This document shows positions 24,299 to 34,740 of a stretch of 64,000 nucleotides of DNA, in pieces (the first letter of the stretch is position 1; the number at the start of each line of letters is the position of its first letter). Position numbers and translations under genes: made by a program. The notes under the pieces were generated by a model. That model made no database searches. It worked only from the letters and a program-made list of their open reading frames with translations, and was not told where the DNA came from. Source of the stretch: Drosophila pseudoobscura (Eukaryota > Arthropoda > Insecta > Diptera > Drosophilidae); NCBI RefSeq assembly GCF_009870125.1, contig NC_046683.1, positions 54,389,869 through 54,453,868 of the forward strand. The letters are read 5' to 3'.

Positions 24299-24556
24299 AG
24301 TTTGTTTGTCAAATAGTATCCTATGTAGTTTCGGTCCAAATAATAGATTCTAAATTCCAAATTAAACCCAAAATTTTCGGCCCGAAATATTCTGCAACTT
24401 GCCGATTTTCGCTCAAAGCAATAGCCAGGTTGGATACCCAGCGATAATCTGTTTTTATTTTAATCGAGAAATTTGTAATTTCAATAGAAAGTTCGGTGGA
24501 TGCCATGACCAAATGACGCAGCTAATGGCCAGCTCGTGTCTGTATTCACGGCAAGG
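24299..24556 (+). pseudogene. Duplicated upstream region and first codons of gene C
   Basis: This stretch closely matches 26695-26990, the promoter-proximal region and first 14 or so codons of gene C, including ATGACGCAGCTAATGGCC and the text up to TATTCACGGCA. It lacks a ~37-bp segment present upstream of gene C (about 26780-26818). At about 24551 the match stops and gene B-like sequence begins, so this is the orphaned start of a gene C copy. Confidence 0.8.
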
Positions 24557-25440
24557 CATTCAATTCTCACATTCTCACCACCTGCGAGGTGACCGAGAAG
24601 ACCCTTCTGAGGGACAGACGTCATCCAGGAACATTGCAACGCAGCAACAGGGTGGACCGTCCTGTATGTAGCAGCAGCCCCGGCGTATGCCCCAAAGCCA
24701 GTCATCTGTTGTGCAGCGCCACGAGCCAATGTACGGATGCTATCCCACTCATCACAGCCGCCATTTCAGTTTCCCGATCAACAGGAGCAAAATCCTTGGC
24801 AACAGAGACCTTCTCGACTTCCTTGTCAGCAAAAGCAGCAGTTTCCATGCCAGCAGCATCAGCAGCAGCAGCAGCAGAAATGTTGCACCGAGCAGCAGCT
24901 TCCGTGCCAGCAGCAGCAGTCATCTCTCCCTGTGGCATGCTCCTATACGTATCAAAGGGTCGCTGTGGCACGATTTGACGACGTATGATTCGTCGTGTCT
25001 GGAAAGTCCATCCACTCCAGTTCTTCCGGGGGCATCTGTTCGAATATCCCGTAGAGGCGCTTCTGATTTAGGCACACACTCAATGCACTAATGTATCCGT
25101 TCCGTATGCACCCCTTGAACACCGTGTCGCAATTCATAGCTGTCAGTTCTTTGAGCCACTCCTCGCGTATTCCTGCGAGTTGGGATGGAATGCCTCTTCC
25201 GGTTGGGCCTGCAGTCCAGCATCAAAAACAAATCACCACCTGCAGCAGCAACAAAGGTGATACGGCAGCAACAGCAGCAGCAAAATCAGAGGCCCAATCA
25301 ATAGCCACAGCCGCAGCAACCTAACCCGCGTCCAAATTTTTCCAACCGATGCCGGGAGCAGCATCCTTTTAACAGCAAAATATGTGCCCCCATTTGTCGC
25401 ACTGCTGCCCCAGCTGCTGCTACATGATGCCGCGACGCTG
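24557..25440 (+). pseudogene. Decayed copy of gene B
   Basis: The match to gene B starts at CATTCTCACCACCTGCGAGG (B position about 19406) and ends at the last B codons (CATGATGCCGCGACGCTGGCCG). Damage includes loss of the intron and start of exon 2 (CTGAGG joined to GACAGACG) and an in-frame TAG replacing the Glu after CxxPSCM (near 24667). The polyGln block is gone (jump from B 19764 to about 20233), ~285 bp of foreign sequence is inserted at about 24940-25225, and there are several small deletions. It is not translatable as a B protein. Confidence 0.85.
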
Positions 25441-25626
25441 GCCGCTGGAATTTTGAAATTCTTCCGATCTTCCGGTTAAAATTGATGCCAAAAAGTCAAC
25501 AATAACACAACAATAAAGTCTGAAATTGGTTTTCAACATTAAATTTATTTTATATTTTACTAGCTACCCCGCCAAATCATTCGCCGAACTATCGTGAACT
25601 ATTTCTGTTGCTCCAAACTATGTAAT

Positions 25627-26340
25627 TTAGCATCCGTGTGGATCGCTGTGGTTCCCTGTGGAATCTGAAGGTTGGAGCAACGAGGTTATCCCCGTTGTCA
25701 TCTCCATTTCATTTTCAACCATCCCGTCTGGTTGCTCTGGATTTATTTCTGGATGTCTTTCGCCGGAGAGCGTAGCGTCGGTCTGGGTTGCCGGGTTCCA
25801 AGGGCGGAACCGGAATTTCGGTTTCTTCTTTGGTTCCGTTTTGGCTTCCTTCTCCGCTCCGGTCTTATCCATCGGTTTATTTGTAATTTTCTTTGTGATT
25901 GATTCATTTGGTTTTGGTTTACGGGTTTTTGACGAAGTCTTTGTTGGTTTGGTCGTTGCTTGCTTCGACTTCGGTTGTTCCTTTTTGGTGGGACGCGGGG
26001 CCCCAGCCCTTTTCGATGGTAAGCGTTTTTTCACAGGAGTGTTCCGCTTCAAGAGGACTTTCTTAGCGGCTTTGTTGGGTATTCCTCGTCCTCGTCCTCG
26101 TCCTAGTCCTCGTCCTTGTCCTTGTCCTTGTCCTTTCTGTTCTACACGATCCGAGGGCGGATCGCTGCGTCTCACTGGCTTTGGCTTTCGCTTGACTGGG
26201 GCTCCTTTGCTCCTTTTAGCCAGTGGTGGCCCCTCAATGGAGGACTCGGATCCCCATGCTCTCTGGTCGAGGGCCATCTGGCGGCGCTTCTTGGCCAATC
26301 GCGTTTCGATCGTATAGATTTTACGTTCAGGCGTTGACAT
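25627..26340 (-). CDS. P2: highly basic protein, second duplicate
   Basis: Single-exon gene of 237 aa, ATG at 26338-26340, stop at 25627-25629. It is collinear with P1, with about 14 amino-acid differences. Most fall in the Arg-Gly/Gln-Gly repeat and the last 50 residues (for example RRK to RSK, EPE to EPK, MCSLPQ to ITSLLQ). There is no stop or frameshift. Both copies therefore appear to be under some constraint, or the duplication is very recent. Flanks of at least 100 bp on the 3' side and 250 bp on the 5' side also match the P1 flanks. Confidence 0.75.
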   Translation of the reverse strand: MSTPERKIYTIETRLAKKRRQMALDQRAWGSESSIEGPPLAKRSKGAPVKRKPKPVRRSDPPSDRVEQKGQGQGQGRGLGRGRGRGIPNKAAKKVLLKRNTPVKKRLPSKRAGAPRPTKKEQPKSKQATTKPTKTSSKTRKPKPNESITKKITNKPMDKTGAEKEAKTEPKKKPKFRFRPWNPATQTDATLSGERHPEINPEQPDGMVENEMEMTTGITSLLQPSDSTGNHSDPHGC

Positions 26341-26948
26341 GTTGTTTGCTTATTGTTGTATGTTGTTTTAATGAGTGATTCGATTCGGACTGAATCTGAT
26401 ATAGGAATCTATAAAATACCTGACGTATCATGTACAGCCTACTTGAAATGTAGAAATTATATTCCACCTCGGAGTATTTTGTTTAGTAACTAGCTGACCA
26501 TTTGCGGCAAACCATTTGTGAACTATTTCGTTCTCATTTCGAGCCATTAATTGAACGTGCGAATGGACTTCTGGAACAGGTTTGATCCTGTATCCGTGCC
26601 GACGACCATGCCTTTCAATGGTAAACGCCCCCTTGCGTTTCACCAAACACTAAACACACAATCGAATAGATCAGTGCATATTTCCTATATATATATAGGA
26701 GTTTTTTGTCAAATAATATCTTATGTAGTTTCGGTCAAAATAATATTTTCTAAATTCTAAATTAATCGCAAAATTTTCGGCACTTCCCGAGCGAGTGCCA
26801 GAAAGTGGAACTGCCCTCCGAAATATTCTGCAACTTGCAGATTTTCGATTAAAGCAATAACCAGATTGGATACCCAGCGATCGTCTGTTTTTATTTTAAT
26901 CGAGAAACTTGTAATTTCAATAGAAAGTTCGGCGGATGCCATGACCAA

Positions 26949-29900
26949 ATGACGCAGCTAATGGCCAGCTCGTGTCTGTATTCACGGCAGAAAAAGGTTG
27001 AAAACACCAGGCCTGGCACCGTGTTTATGTTTGTGAATAAATCCGGTAATGTTGTTGAGGCAAAGAAGTATGACGGATATAACTTCAAAGATGCCAGTAA
27101 TCCTTCTGTGCGAAAAAATGGCACACAATCAAGTAAATCGTATACAGCTTCGGTGCAGCAAAGAGCCCTGCAGATAATGAAAGCAAATTTTCCACATAAT
27201 GGAGGCTCTCAAAAGGTCTCACCGCAGAAAAGTTCCCCAAATGAAGGCGGTTTCTTACGAATGCCGTCTGGAAAAAGTTCACGGCCTAAAACGATTGGGG
27301 ACAAAAAAGGTCCCCTAACGTCCTCGGGTTTAAGGAAAGGCTCTCAGAAAACGACTTGCCAGGAACTAACAGACAAGAAGGCAAGTACAAAGCCCCTCTC
27401 CGGGGCAGATGAAAAGGCTTTGGTCAAGACCAAGCCGAAGCGTACGACAATCAAGTCAAATCCCTCTAAAAAACGACCTGCAAAGTTGGCGGTGGACAGT
27501 ATTAATACTGATGGTGTTTGGTAAGTGGGATAGGTGGAATATCGATCTAAGGAAGCCTAGGGATACAGTTTTGTTCTGCCTTATAGGTTCGAGTGCAATG
27601 TCCCCTTTCGGGTCAAGATACCTTTCCCCATTTGTACGCAAAACCTGTTTGGGAATTCGCTACCCGCTGTCCCCAGTATGAATAACAATACCATCTGCAA
27701 GTGCGGATCTATTGTCGAGGCAGAACAGGGTCGAAAAGGGGGTAGCCCGCCTGCCCTACCCCCAATGTGCATCACAGTGATTCCTGGCATCAATCAGAAC
27801 ACGCCTATCGACCAGTCGACATCCTCCCATTTGGCGGACCTTAAGGAGACCTCTGGGAAAGCCAGGACGAGCACGGAGAGGAGGTTTAAAGGTGCCAAGC
27901 GATGTTCTGTTTGTGAGACTTGCACCCAAACTGGCTATAGCATGGAGCAGGAACCCCTGTCGAATCCTCTGTTATCCTGCCTGGAACAGATCCGACAGCA
28001 TTTGCGTGCTGAGGCCGAGAATGCCCCGAAGAAGCAGACGACGATGCAGAAATGCGAGTGCCGATGTTTTGCTGAGAAGTCCACAAGTGTGAGGAGTGTT
28101 GACGGTAAGACTGTGAAGGGTAATGCAGCACCGAGTGCTGCTGCAGCACTTAAAAATAAGCGAAGAAAAACTCCTTTGAAGACCCAGAAGATGAGGTTAA
28201 AATCCTCAAAGAAGGACGAATCGAATGATATGGCGTTCGAAGAATATATGACTCAAGACCAGCCCGGATGCAAGCCCGGATGCCAGACCGGATGCCAGCC
28301 CGGATGCCAGCCCGGATGCCAGTCCGGATGCCAGACCGGATGTCATCATTGGCCCACGAATATGAGCTGTAGACGTATGCGAGCCTGTAATGCGTGTCCA
28401 TTTGTTCAATCACCGATGTTTGGCCATAGCCAGAGAGAGCCACCGGCATGTTGCAAGTTAAAAGCTGGCGAATCAAAGAGGTCCGCCTCTGACATAGCCA
28501 CTTCTGGCTTCTCTGGCTCTGGCAATGTTTTGACAAGATGTGACAGTGAAAGGGACGATTCTCTTCTGTCCACAGTCCCAAACAGTCTGCCTGGAGATTG
28601 TAGCGTAGAATGTTGCGCCTCAAACACCACAAGCGACGATAATCGGAACTCTGATCGGAATAATGATAGTTTCTGTTGCGCTTGCAGACCAGAAGGTGGA
28701 GTCTCAGCTAGTCTCAGCCGAAGGAACGATAGACACCCTGGAGATCGCAGCCAAAAATCCCATGTTTCTTATGTGGATAAACGAATGTCAGATGACAGCA
28801 AATCAGAGCAAACGGACGAGGAACTCGATTGTGATCGTGGTAGCGTGCCAGTAAAGGGTCTGGAACGTGATGAACGTCCTCGAATGAAAATGAAACCCAA
28901 AGAAAACCGAAAAAGTAGAAACATAAAGTCACGATCCAAATCGGCACCAGCAAATATCAGATGCAGATATGGTACGGTTCGACCATTCGATGGTAAATTC
29001 TTCGTAGCCAAAAAACTAATCATTAAAAAGAATGAGATTATTGACTGCGGATCTACTCCTACTACTACGGATCAAAGTGAGTGCGAGCTCTGTCTCGGTA
29101 ATGGCCATCGATTGGAGAGGAATGTGGTAGATCGGCAGGTCTCTGGCGGAAGCGAGGACCCCGAGAAGAAAGTATGGTAAGAGAGCTGCCTACGAGCATT
29201 AAGAAAAGTTGCACCTATCGAGTACATGATAATCTTTTAGTTCCAACCAACAACAACAACAACCGTTGGTGCTGGTACCTTTTCGCCTGGAGACCAAAAA
29301 TAGTGGAAAAACACTAGTCAAATGTCAGGCAAAGGAATGGTAAGTAATTACCAGTATGTTTTTACCAGCCTTCTAGCCATGTTGAAACGTTTCAGGCAGA
29401 ACCTGACCTTGACGAATGTGACAGAGGCAATGCCCAGGAAATTACCTGTAGCCCCGGAGTCCTCAAGTCGAGCTCCGAGAGGCACTCGTCCAGCTGCTAG
29501 AGCTGCGCCCAGAAGAGCTTCCCCCTGCCCACCAACACTCGGATGTCGGGGTCGCTCAGCGCAACAGGAGTGCAGGCCTTACCCATCGTCAAGAGTAAGA
29601 TGTCCACGCCACCCCAATGGGCAACCACTGTCTCATCGAAATGTGATGAGGAATGCCGATGTTCGCAGCAGATGTACCAGACCCGCAGCTCCGCAACCTC
29701 CGCCGAGAAATGCTTCGCCTGCTCGCAGGAACCATCAGCAGGCAACATTAAGCACATTCATGGTATATGGGATAAGACCTGAGTGCAGGGGAAGACGACA
29801 ACTCTCTCCTTCAGAGAACAGGAGTAATAATCTAAGCCCATCCGCTGTTCCCCAAAATGGGCTAAACGCATCCATTGCGAATAGCTGCGAATGCGACTCC

Positions 29901-31037
29901 ACAGCGAACAACCTTCAGCATGAAGCTGAAGCCAGTCCGAAGACCACAACTCCTCCGGGCTCGGAGCAAACTTTGACGGAGCCAAGCCAATATTCCTGCT
30001 GCCTGGTCGCCTGCAAACAACAGTGCAATAAATGTAGTGCAGAAACTGTGACCCTGATGCAGCCCAGACCGCTACGGAGCAATGGGAGCTTGCAGAGCGA
30101 CGGCTGTGCTGATCAGGAAGCGTCGGCTAGGGACGAATATAACCTGATCGATGAGACCCCGTCCTGCTCTGATGAGGATAATCAGCTCCAATCTGGCTAC
30201 GGGCCACCGTCGTGCCACTTTAGGTGCCAGCAATACGCAGCAGTTGCCCCAATGCGCTGCAATCAGAGCTCTTCAATGGGAAGCTTTGTGGGAAATCAGT
30301 CGGAATTTATGATGGGAATGGAGTTCCAGTCACAGTCACATCCGTATACCTGTTCCCAGCAGAGCTGCGACTGCTCTGTGTGTTCGAACGCCACTGGCCT
30401 GATAGACCCGCGGGATATTCTACCCACAATGTCAGCGCACTCCCCGGCCCTAGTGCAGATGTCCTTTGAGCCAAACCAAATGCCAGTGGGGACCTATCAG
30501 CCGCAGATGCAACAGAGCTATCAGGCACAGATGCAACAATGCTATCAGCCAGAGCAATCGTTTCATCAAGTCGAATGCCATCCCAATCAAATGTACGGTA
30601 GTCAATATCCTTTCTACCGCCCTGAAGATTTGAAGGAGAGTGTCAGAAGTATGCCAGTGGGGTTCTATGAGCAGACCATCAACAAGTACAAGATCGATCC
30701 CTTGGATTCGAATTTTAGGCCGCCATCTCTGGGCTCATCCTTCTTCCAGCAGCTCCAACACCAAATGCAATCCAATGCTTGTCTCCTGAGGAACCAATGT
30801 CAACAGCAATACCAATGTGCGCCTATCTGCGGACATTCCAATCAACATTGTGTCCATCATCAGCAGCAGCAGCACCGGTCACAGGTGCAGATGCAGGCTT
30901 CTGTATGCCACTGTCCCTATTATATGATCCAAAATCCATTCCCGCAACCGCAACCGCAGCAGCAACAGGCACAGCCACAGCAACAGAAGCCACGAAAGAA
31001 TACCCAGTTTAAAGACTTTGATCGAACTGACATATAA
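26949..31037 (+). CDS. Gene C: large Cys/Gln/Ser-rich protein (uncharacterised)
   Basis: Four exons, 26949-27520, 27587-29176, 29241-29339 and 29396-31037, total 3903 nt, 1300 aa. All introns split a TG|N codon (phase 2), giving Trp, Cys and Trp at the joins. Exon 1 is Lys/Ser-rich and basic. Exon 2 starts with a hydrophobic, Pro-rich VPFRVKIPFPIC segment, then has Cys clusters (CKCG, CEC-CFAEK) and a GCQPGCQ repeat from a 12-bp DNA repeat (about residues 415-443). Exon 3 is a short linker with five Gln. Exon 4 is Arg/Pro-rich, then Gln/Met/Cys-rich (QSYQAQMQQCYQ), ending in a Gln-rich tail. No enzyme domain is recognised. The ATG at 26949 is preceded by an overlapping out-of-frame ATG-ACC-AAA-TGA. 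AATAAA is at 31054-31059, and it is convergent with gene D. Confidence 0.75.
28258..28345 (+). repeat. 12-bp CCCGGATGCCAG tandem repeat in gene C
   Basis: About seven copies of a 12-bp unit encode Gly-Cys-Gln-(Pro/Thr/Ser). Units vary only at the codon giving Pro, Thr or Ser and at one Gln/Lys codon, suggesting recent expansion. Confidence 0.9.
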
Positions 31038-31053
31038 TACTTAAAAGCAAACA

Positions 31054-31090
31054 AATAAAAGACCAATTTCGGATCAATTCAATGTTTATT
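31054..31090. promoter_or_regulatory. Facing polyadenylation signals of genes C (+) and D (-)
   Basis: AATAAA on + at 31054-31059 and on - (TTTATT, 31085-31090). With stops at 31037 (C) and 31118 (D), the whole intergenic gap is 80 bp and the two 3' ends should overlap. Confidence 0.6.
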
Positions 31091-31117
31091 TGGTTTTATG
31101 AAAAAAAACACCGTTTA

Positions 31118-33013
31118 TCAGTCAGTTTTGTGGATAAGGCTGGTCTCTTTGGATAGCTCTGATTTGTGATTGGTTGGCCAGGCCATCACCGAGGTGTACC
31201 GGCTGATGCGCCTGGTCAGCAGACGCGGCATCGGAGTGCTGACAGAGGGTTTCATCAGCATGCAAGTCCTCCCAAAGCGAGCCATATAAAGAGAATTGGA
31301 TTGCTTGCCAACAATCGATGTTGAATCGTTCTTGCCGAAGGTATTTCCAGCCAATGAACGGGGAGGTTCTTTGTCCGGAATAGCCTTTAGAACCCTTCCG
31401 GTCGAAGGCTTCACCTGCTCGTCCTGGTTGGACTTCGGTTGCTGTTGCGGGCTCGGGCCGAACATCCTTCTCAATCCCTCGTGATTCACAGACAACGAGC
31501 ATGTATCGCTGGAAGCTGGTTCTTTTGGACGCTTGGCTAGATAGCGTCGCTGCCGCTGGTTACCACATGCCACGTTTTGCGATTCCACCTGCTGTTGCTG
31601 TTGCTGTGGCTTCTGTTGCATCTGTGGATTATTGCAGAATGATCCACAATGGGGGCACGGATGATGATAGGCAGCGTTCATTCGACAGCAGTTGGAGCCC
31701 ATGCCAGTCGTGGTCATTGGATGACAGAAGCACTGATGCATGCAATGGCTTAAAGCAGACGGCGGATACGGATACCAACAGCCAGCAATGGGATATTGTT
31801 GCTGCTGTTGTGGCTGTTGCTGCTGCAGTTGCTGTTGCTGCAGTGGCTGTTGCTGCTGCTGCTGCAGTTGCTGTTGCTGCTGCTGCTGCAGTTGCTGTTG
31901 CTGCTGCTGCTGTCCCGATGGCTGTAGAACTGGTGCGAACACATGCTGCGCAACCATTGGCATGGCATACAGATTGGGCTGGCAATAGTTCAGAGAAGGA
32001 TGCATATGTAGACCCGTTGCTGCTGCTGTTGCTCCCGGTGGTGGCTTGAGCGGACAGCAATTGTTGCTACAACTATTGCAACTGCTGAAACTGTTGAAAC
32101 TGTTGCTGGCGGACCTCATGGCACAACAGCTACTGCAGGTGCAACAGCCGGGATCCGGCGTGGCTTGACGGACTGGGGGCTTTAAAGGGCAAAAATGGCA
32201 GTAGTTGCCGCTGGGACAACGGGCCATGCTCAAATATGGCTGACAGGGATACATCATAGGGTTCACCGATTGCGAAGCCGATGCAGGAACGAAGCTGATG
32301 GTCACATGTGATGCAGTATTGGCCATCGCTTGCTGCTCACTTGGCTGACTATTCGTGGCTGGGGAGAGACTAATGGCCTCGGACATCTGTGTGTTGTTGC
32401 TGGCTCCCTCTCCCTCCTGGCTGTTTCTCAGATTGTGCAAGGTGTTGAAGCGGGTTTGAGGAGGGAGCAAACTACACCCACTGTTTTGTGATGGATCCTT
32501 AGGAAAGTCGTCTGTTCTGGGCTCGGTCTCCTGCTGGACGTTGATCACTGAACTCTCTGTTTTATGTTCAATGCGCTTGCGCACCAGAGCATCCTCTAGG
32601 ACGACAAAGGAGGGCTTGCTCCTTAGATCTTCCCCATTGTAGACCTTCACGAAGCGCGTTAGATCTCCAGAGCTGCTATTCTTTTCGCATTCAACGTCTG
32701 AGGCCACCTGCAGGGAGTCGAATGCCTCTGTATCGTGGTTGATTAAGGCTATACTGATTCGCTGCTTGTTGCTTGACGGAACCGGAACTTTCTCCATTCT
32801 AGTCTTGTTCGCCGCAGAGCAGATGCCACTGCACATCCTGTCCTGGCGTTGATCCGGCTCATTGGTCCTGGCCCTGGCCCCGGCTCCCTTCGGACTGATC
32901 TCGAGCTGACCTTCGCTGTTCAGCGCTATGACAAAACTGCACTTGCCAGCCTTCTCATCGGTTAGGTCTATCAGGCCAACAGCATCTGGATATCCAACGT
33001 CTTGCGGTGCCAT
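31118..33013 (-). CDS. Gene D: Cys/Gln-rich protein (uncharacterised)
   Basis: Single-exon gene, 631 aa, ATG at 33011-33013, TGA at 31118-31120. The N-terminus (VGLIDLTDEKAGKCSFVIAL) is the least repetitive part. Ser/Glu-rich sequence follows, then a Cys-rich zone (CHFCPLKPP; CCTCSSCCAMRS; CNSCSNNCCPLKPP) with paired CxxC motifs, and a Gln run made of CAG/CAA (about residues 366-408). More His/Cys pairs (CMHQCFCHP; HHPCPHCGSFC) and a basic C-terminus (RFGRTCMLM...RLLTRRISRY) complete it. The HPCPHCGSFC motif could bind metal, but there is no named domain. It shares the Cys-pair plus polyGln style with genes A, B and C, without clear alignable homology by eye. Confidence 0.75.
   Translation of the reverse strand: MAPQDVGYPDAVGLIDLTDEKAGKCSFVIALNSEGQLEISPKGAGARARTNEPDQRQDRMCSGICSAANKTRMEKVPVPSSNKQRISIALINHDTEAFDSLQVASDVECEKNSSSGDLTRFVKVYNGEDLRSKPSFVVLEDALVRKRIEHKTESSVINVQQETEPRTDDFPKDPSQNSGCSLLPPQTRFNTLHNLRNSQEGEGASNNTQMSEAISLSPATNSQPSEQQAMANTASHVTISFVPASASQSVNPMMYPCQPYLSMARCPSGNYCHFCPLKPPVRQATPDPGCCTCSSCCAMRSASNSFNSFSSCNSCSNNCCPLKPPPGATAAATGLHMHPSLNYCQPNLYAMPMVAQHVFAPVLQPSGQQQQQQQLQQQQQQQLQQQQQQPLQQQQLQQQQPQQQQQYPIAGCWYPYPPSALSHCMHQCFCHPMTTTGMGSNCCRMNAAYHHPCPHCGSFCNNPQMQQKPQQQQQQVESQNVACGNQRQRRYLAKRPKEPASSDTCSLSVNHEGLRRMFGPSPQQQPKSNQDEQVKPSTGRVLKAIPDKEPPRSLAGNTFGKNDSTSIVGKQSNSLYMARFGRTCMLMKPSVSTPMPRLLTRRISRYTSVMAWPTNHKSELSKETSLIHKTD
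31790..31915. repeat. CTG/TTG (CAG/CAA) repeat in gene D
   Basis: Interrupted triplet repeat coding for polyGln on the minus strand. Confidence 0.9.
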
Positions 33014-34740
33014 CTTCCCAAAGCTCTACAATTTTTGTTTGATCCGAAAACGGGAGGGACACACAGTTTATCTGTGTCTTTTGTGTGCTCTCCACAACAT
33101 TTAAAACATTTCAATTTTGAAGGGATTTGTGTGTTCAGGCTATCTTGATATACGAGTACTCCTAGAGAACTAAATTTATTGGACAGAAAAATCAATTGTT
33201 ATATATCATATAAGAAACTAGGTATTTCCACAGATATGAATCAAAGTTGAATATGTGGTACACCCGGGTTTAAAAGTAGAGCCGCGGCCCTTGCCGTGGT
33301 TCACAACTTTTCCGCTCGTATTTGTTTACCATCTCTAGTTGTAGAGGACAGTACTGCCTCATATTTAAGGCTATCTAAAGTACAGTAAACTCTTCTCTCT
33401 GTATGGGGATACAATCCACAGAATTGCTTCTGCACTGCACTGTACAATTTCACACACATAAAGTCAGGGAATGTTGCCAGACAGAAAGAGAGAGCGCAAA
33501 GAGAGTGGGAGAGGCCCTGACCAATATATGTAGTTTCTTTGTGATCAACACTGTCTTGTTTGCTCTCGTTCTTTGAGCTGGCACTCCACACTGCTGCACT
33601 CTTCTCACAGCTCTCAGCTCTCGTAACCCTCAGTGCGATAGGGATAGAGACGAGCAGAAGCAAAGGCCGATTTCTAGGAAAAACTTTGAGCTGCATACGC
33701 ATGCACTTTTTTTCACAGCTTTCCCATTTACCCCCCCTGGTCCTTCCTTCAAAGCGTTCATTAAATGCGAAAGTATCATCCGTGCAATCAAACGCATCCA
33801 TATTCCAATCGAATCCTTAGGCCACGAGGTTTAGTGCGTATACCATAAGAAGAGTATATTAGAAGAATATATTAGATACATACGTGGTGAAAGAGGATGT
33901 AACACCATAAAAGCCTCGGAATCGCTATAGCAATGTCTGTCCGTCCGTGCTTATGAGCGCCTATATCTCAAAGACTATAAGAACTTGAGCAACCATATTT
34001 TGTGTCCATAATCCCGTAATATCGAACTGTTACAAGTGTATTTCAAAATTTCGTCCCGCCCTCTCGCTCTCTCTCTCTCGCTCTCTTTCACACCTTCGGT
34101 GTAAAAGAATAATTGTTTCTCTTTTGTGAACAGCGATACCAAACGATATATAAAACGTATTGTATTAAATACATACATCATGAGGTCACTTATACATATG
34201 TACATATTTATACATTCGTTCCCCTTCGTTTTTTGTTTTGTATTTTAATATTTGTTTTTATTTTCATGTGCTTATCCGTTTGTGTGGGGAAAAACAAAAC
34301 CAAAAAAAAAAAAACAGGAAATAATTTGCAAAACTACAACATGTGAGGTAAGTCTTTATCCTTTGACTTACTCTTTATACTTTTTTTTATATAGAATTAT
34401 ATTATCTATATTTTTTAATTGTTTGACGTAACGTAATGCTGTCTCTGGATGCAGACCAGAGACACTAGATGTTGGAAGTTACTTGTCGGTTAGAAATTGC
34501 CGCAAAATATTTTATTTAATGGTAAAAAAAAAATATATATATATACAGTGAATGAAAGTACTCGTATACGTACATACCACTTGTAATTCTTAAATGTATG
34601 GCTATTCATAAGTTTGTATAAATATTTTACTAAATTCGGAATTTATCTTAGGACGTAACATATGTTATGTGTTGTTGGTAATTTCTACGTTAATACTATA
34701 ATCACAATCTATTCAATTCGACTGAACTTTATATGTATTA
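33014..34740. other. Spacer between genes D and E with a likely dispersed repeat
   Basis: Upstream region of gene D and downstream region of gene E. Nothing here is supported as a gene. A minus-strand open stretch (33301-33801) has no domain and uneven composition. The segment at about 33895-34090, with TGTCTGTCCGTCCGTG, then GAGCGCCTATATCTCAAAGACTATAAGA and a CTCTCGCTCTC tract, has the wording I associate with dispersed repeats in Drosophila. Confidence 0.45.

Noticed and set aside
33301..33801. 166-codon minus-strand frame upstream of gene D
   Set aside because: No domain, no signal peptide, no splice evidence; it overlaps the likely promoter region. Too weak to call.
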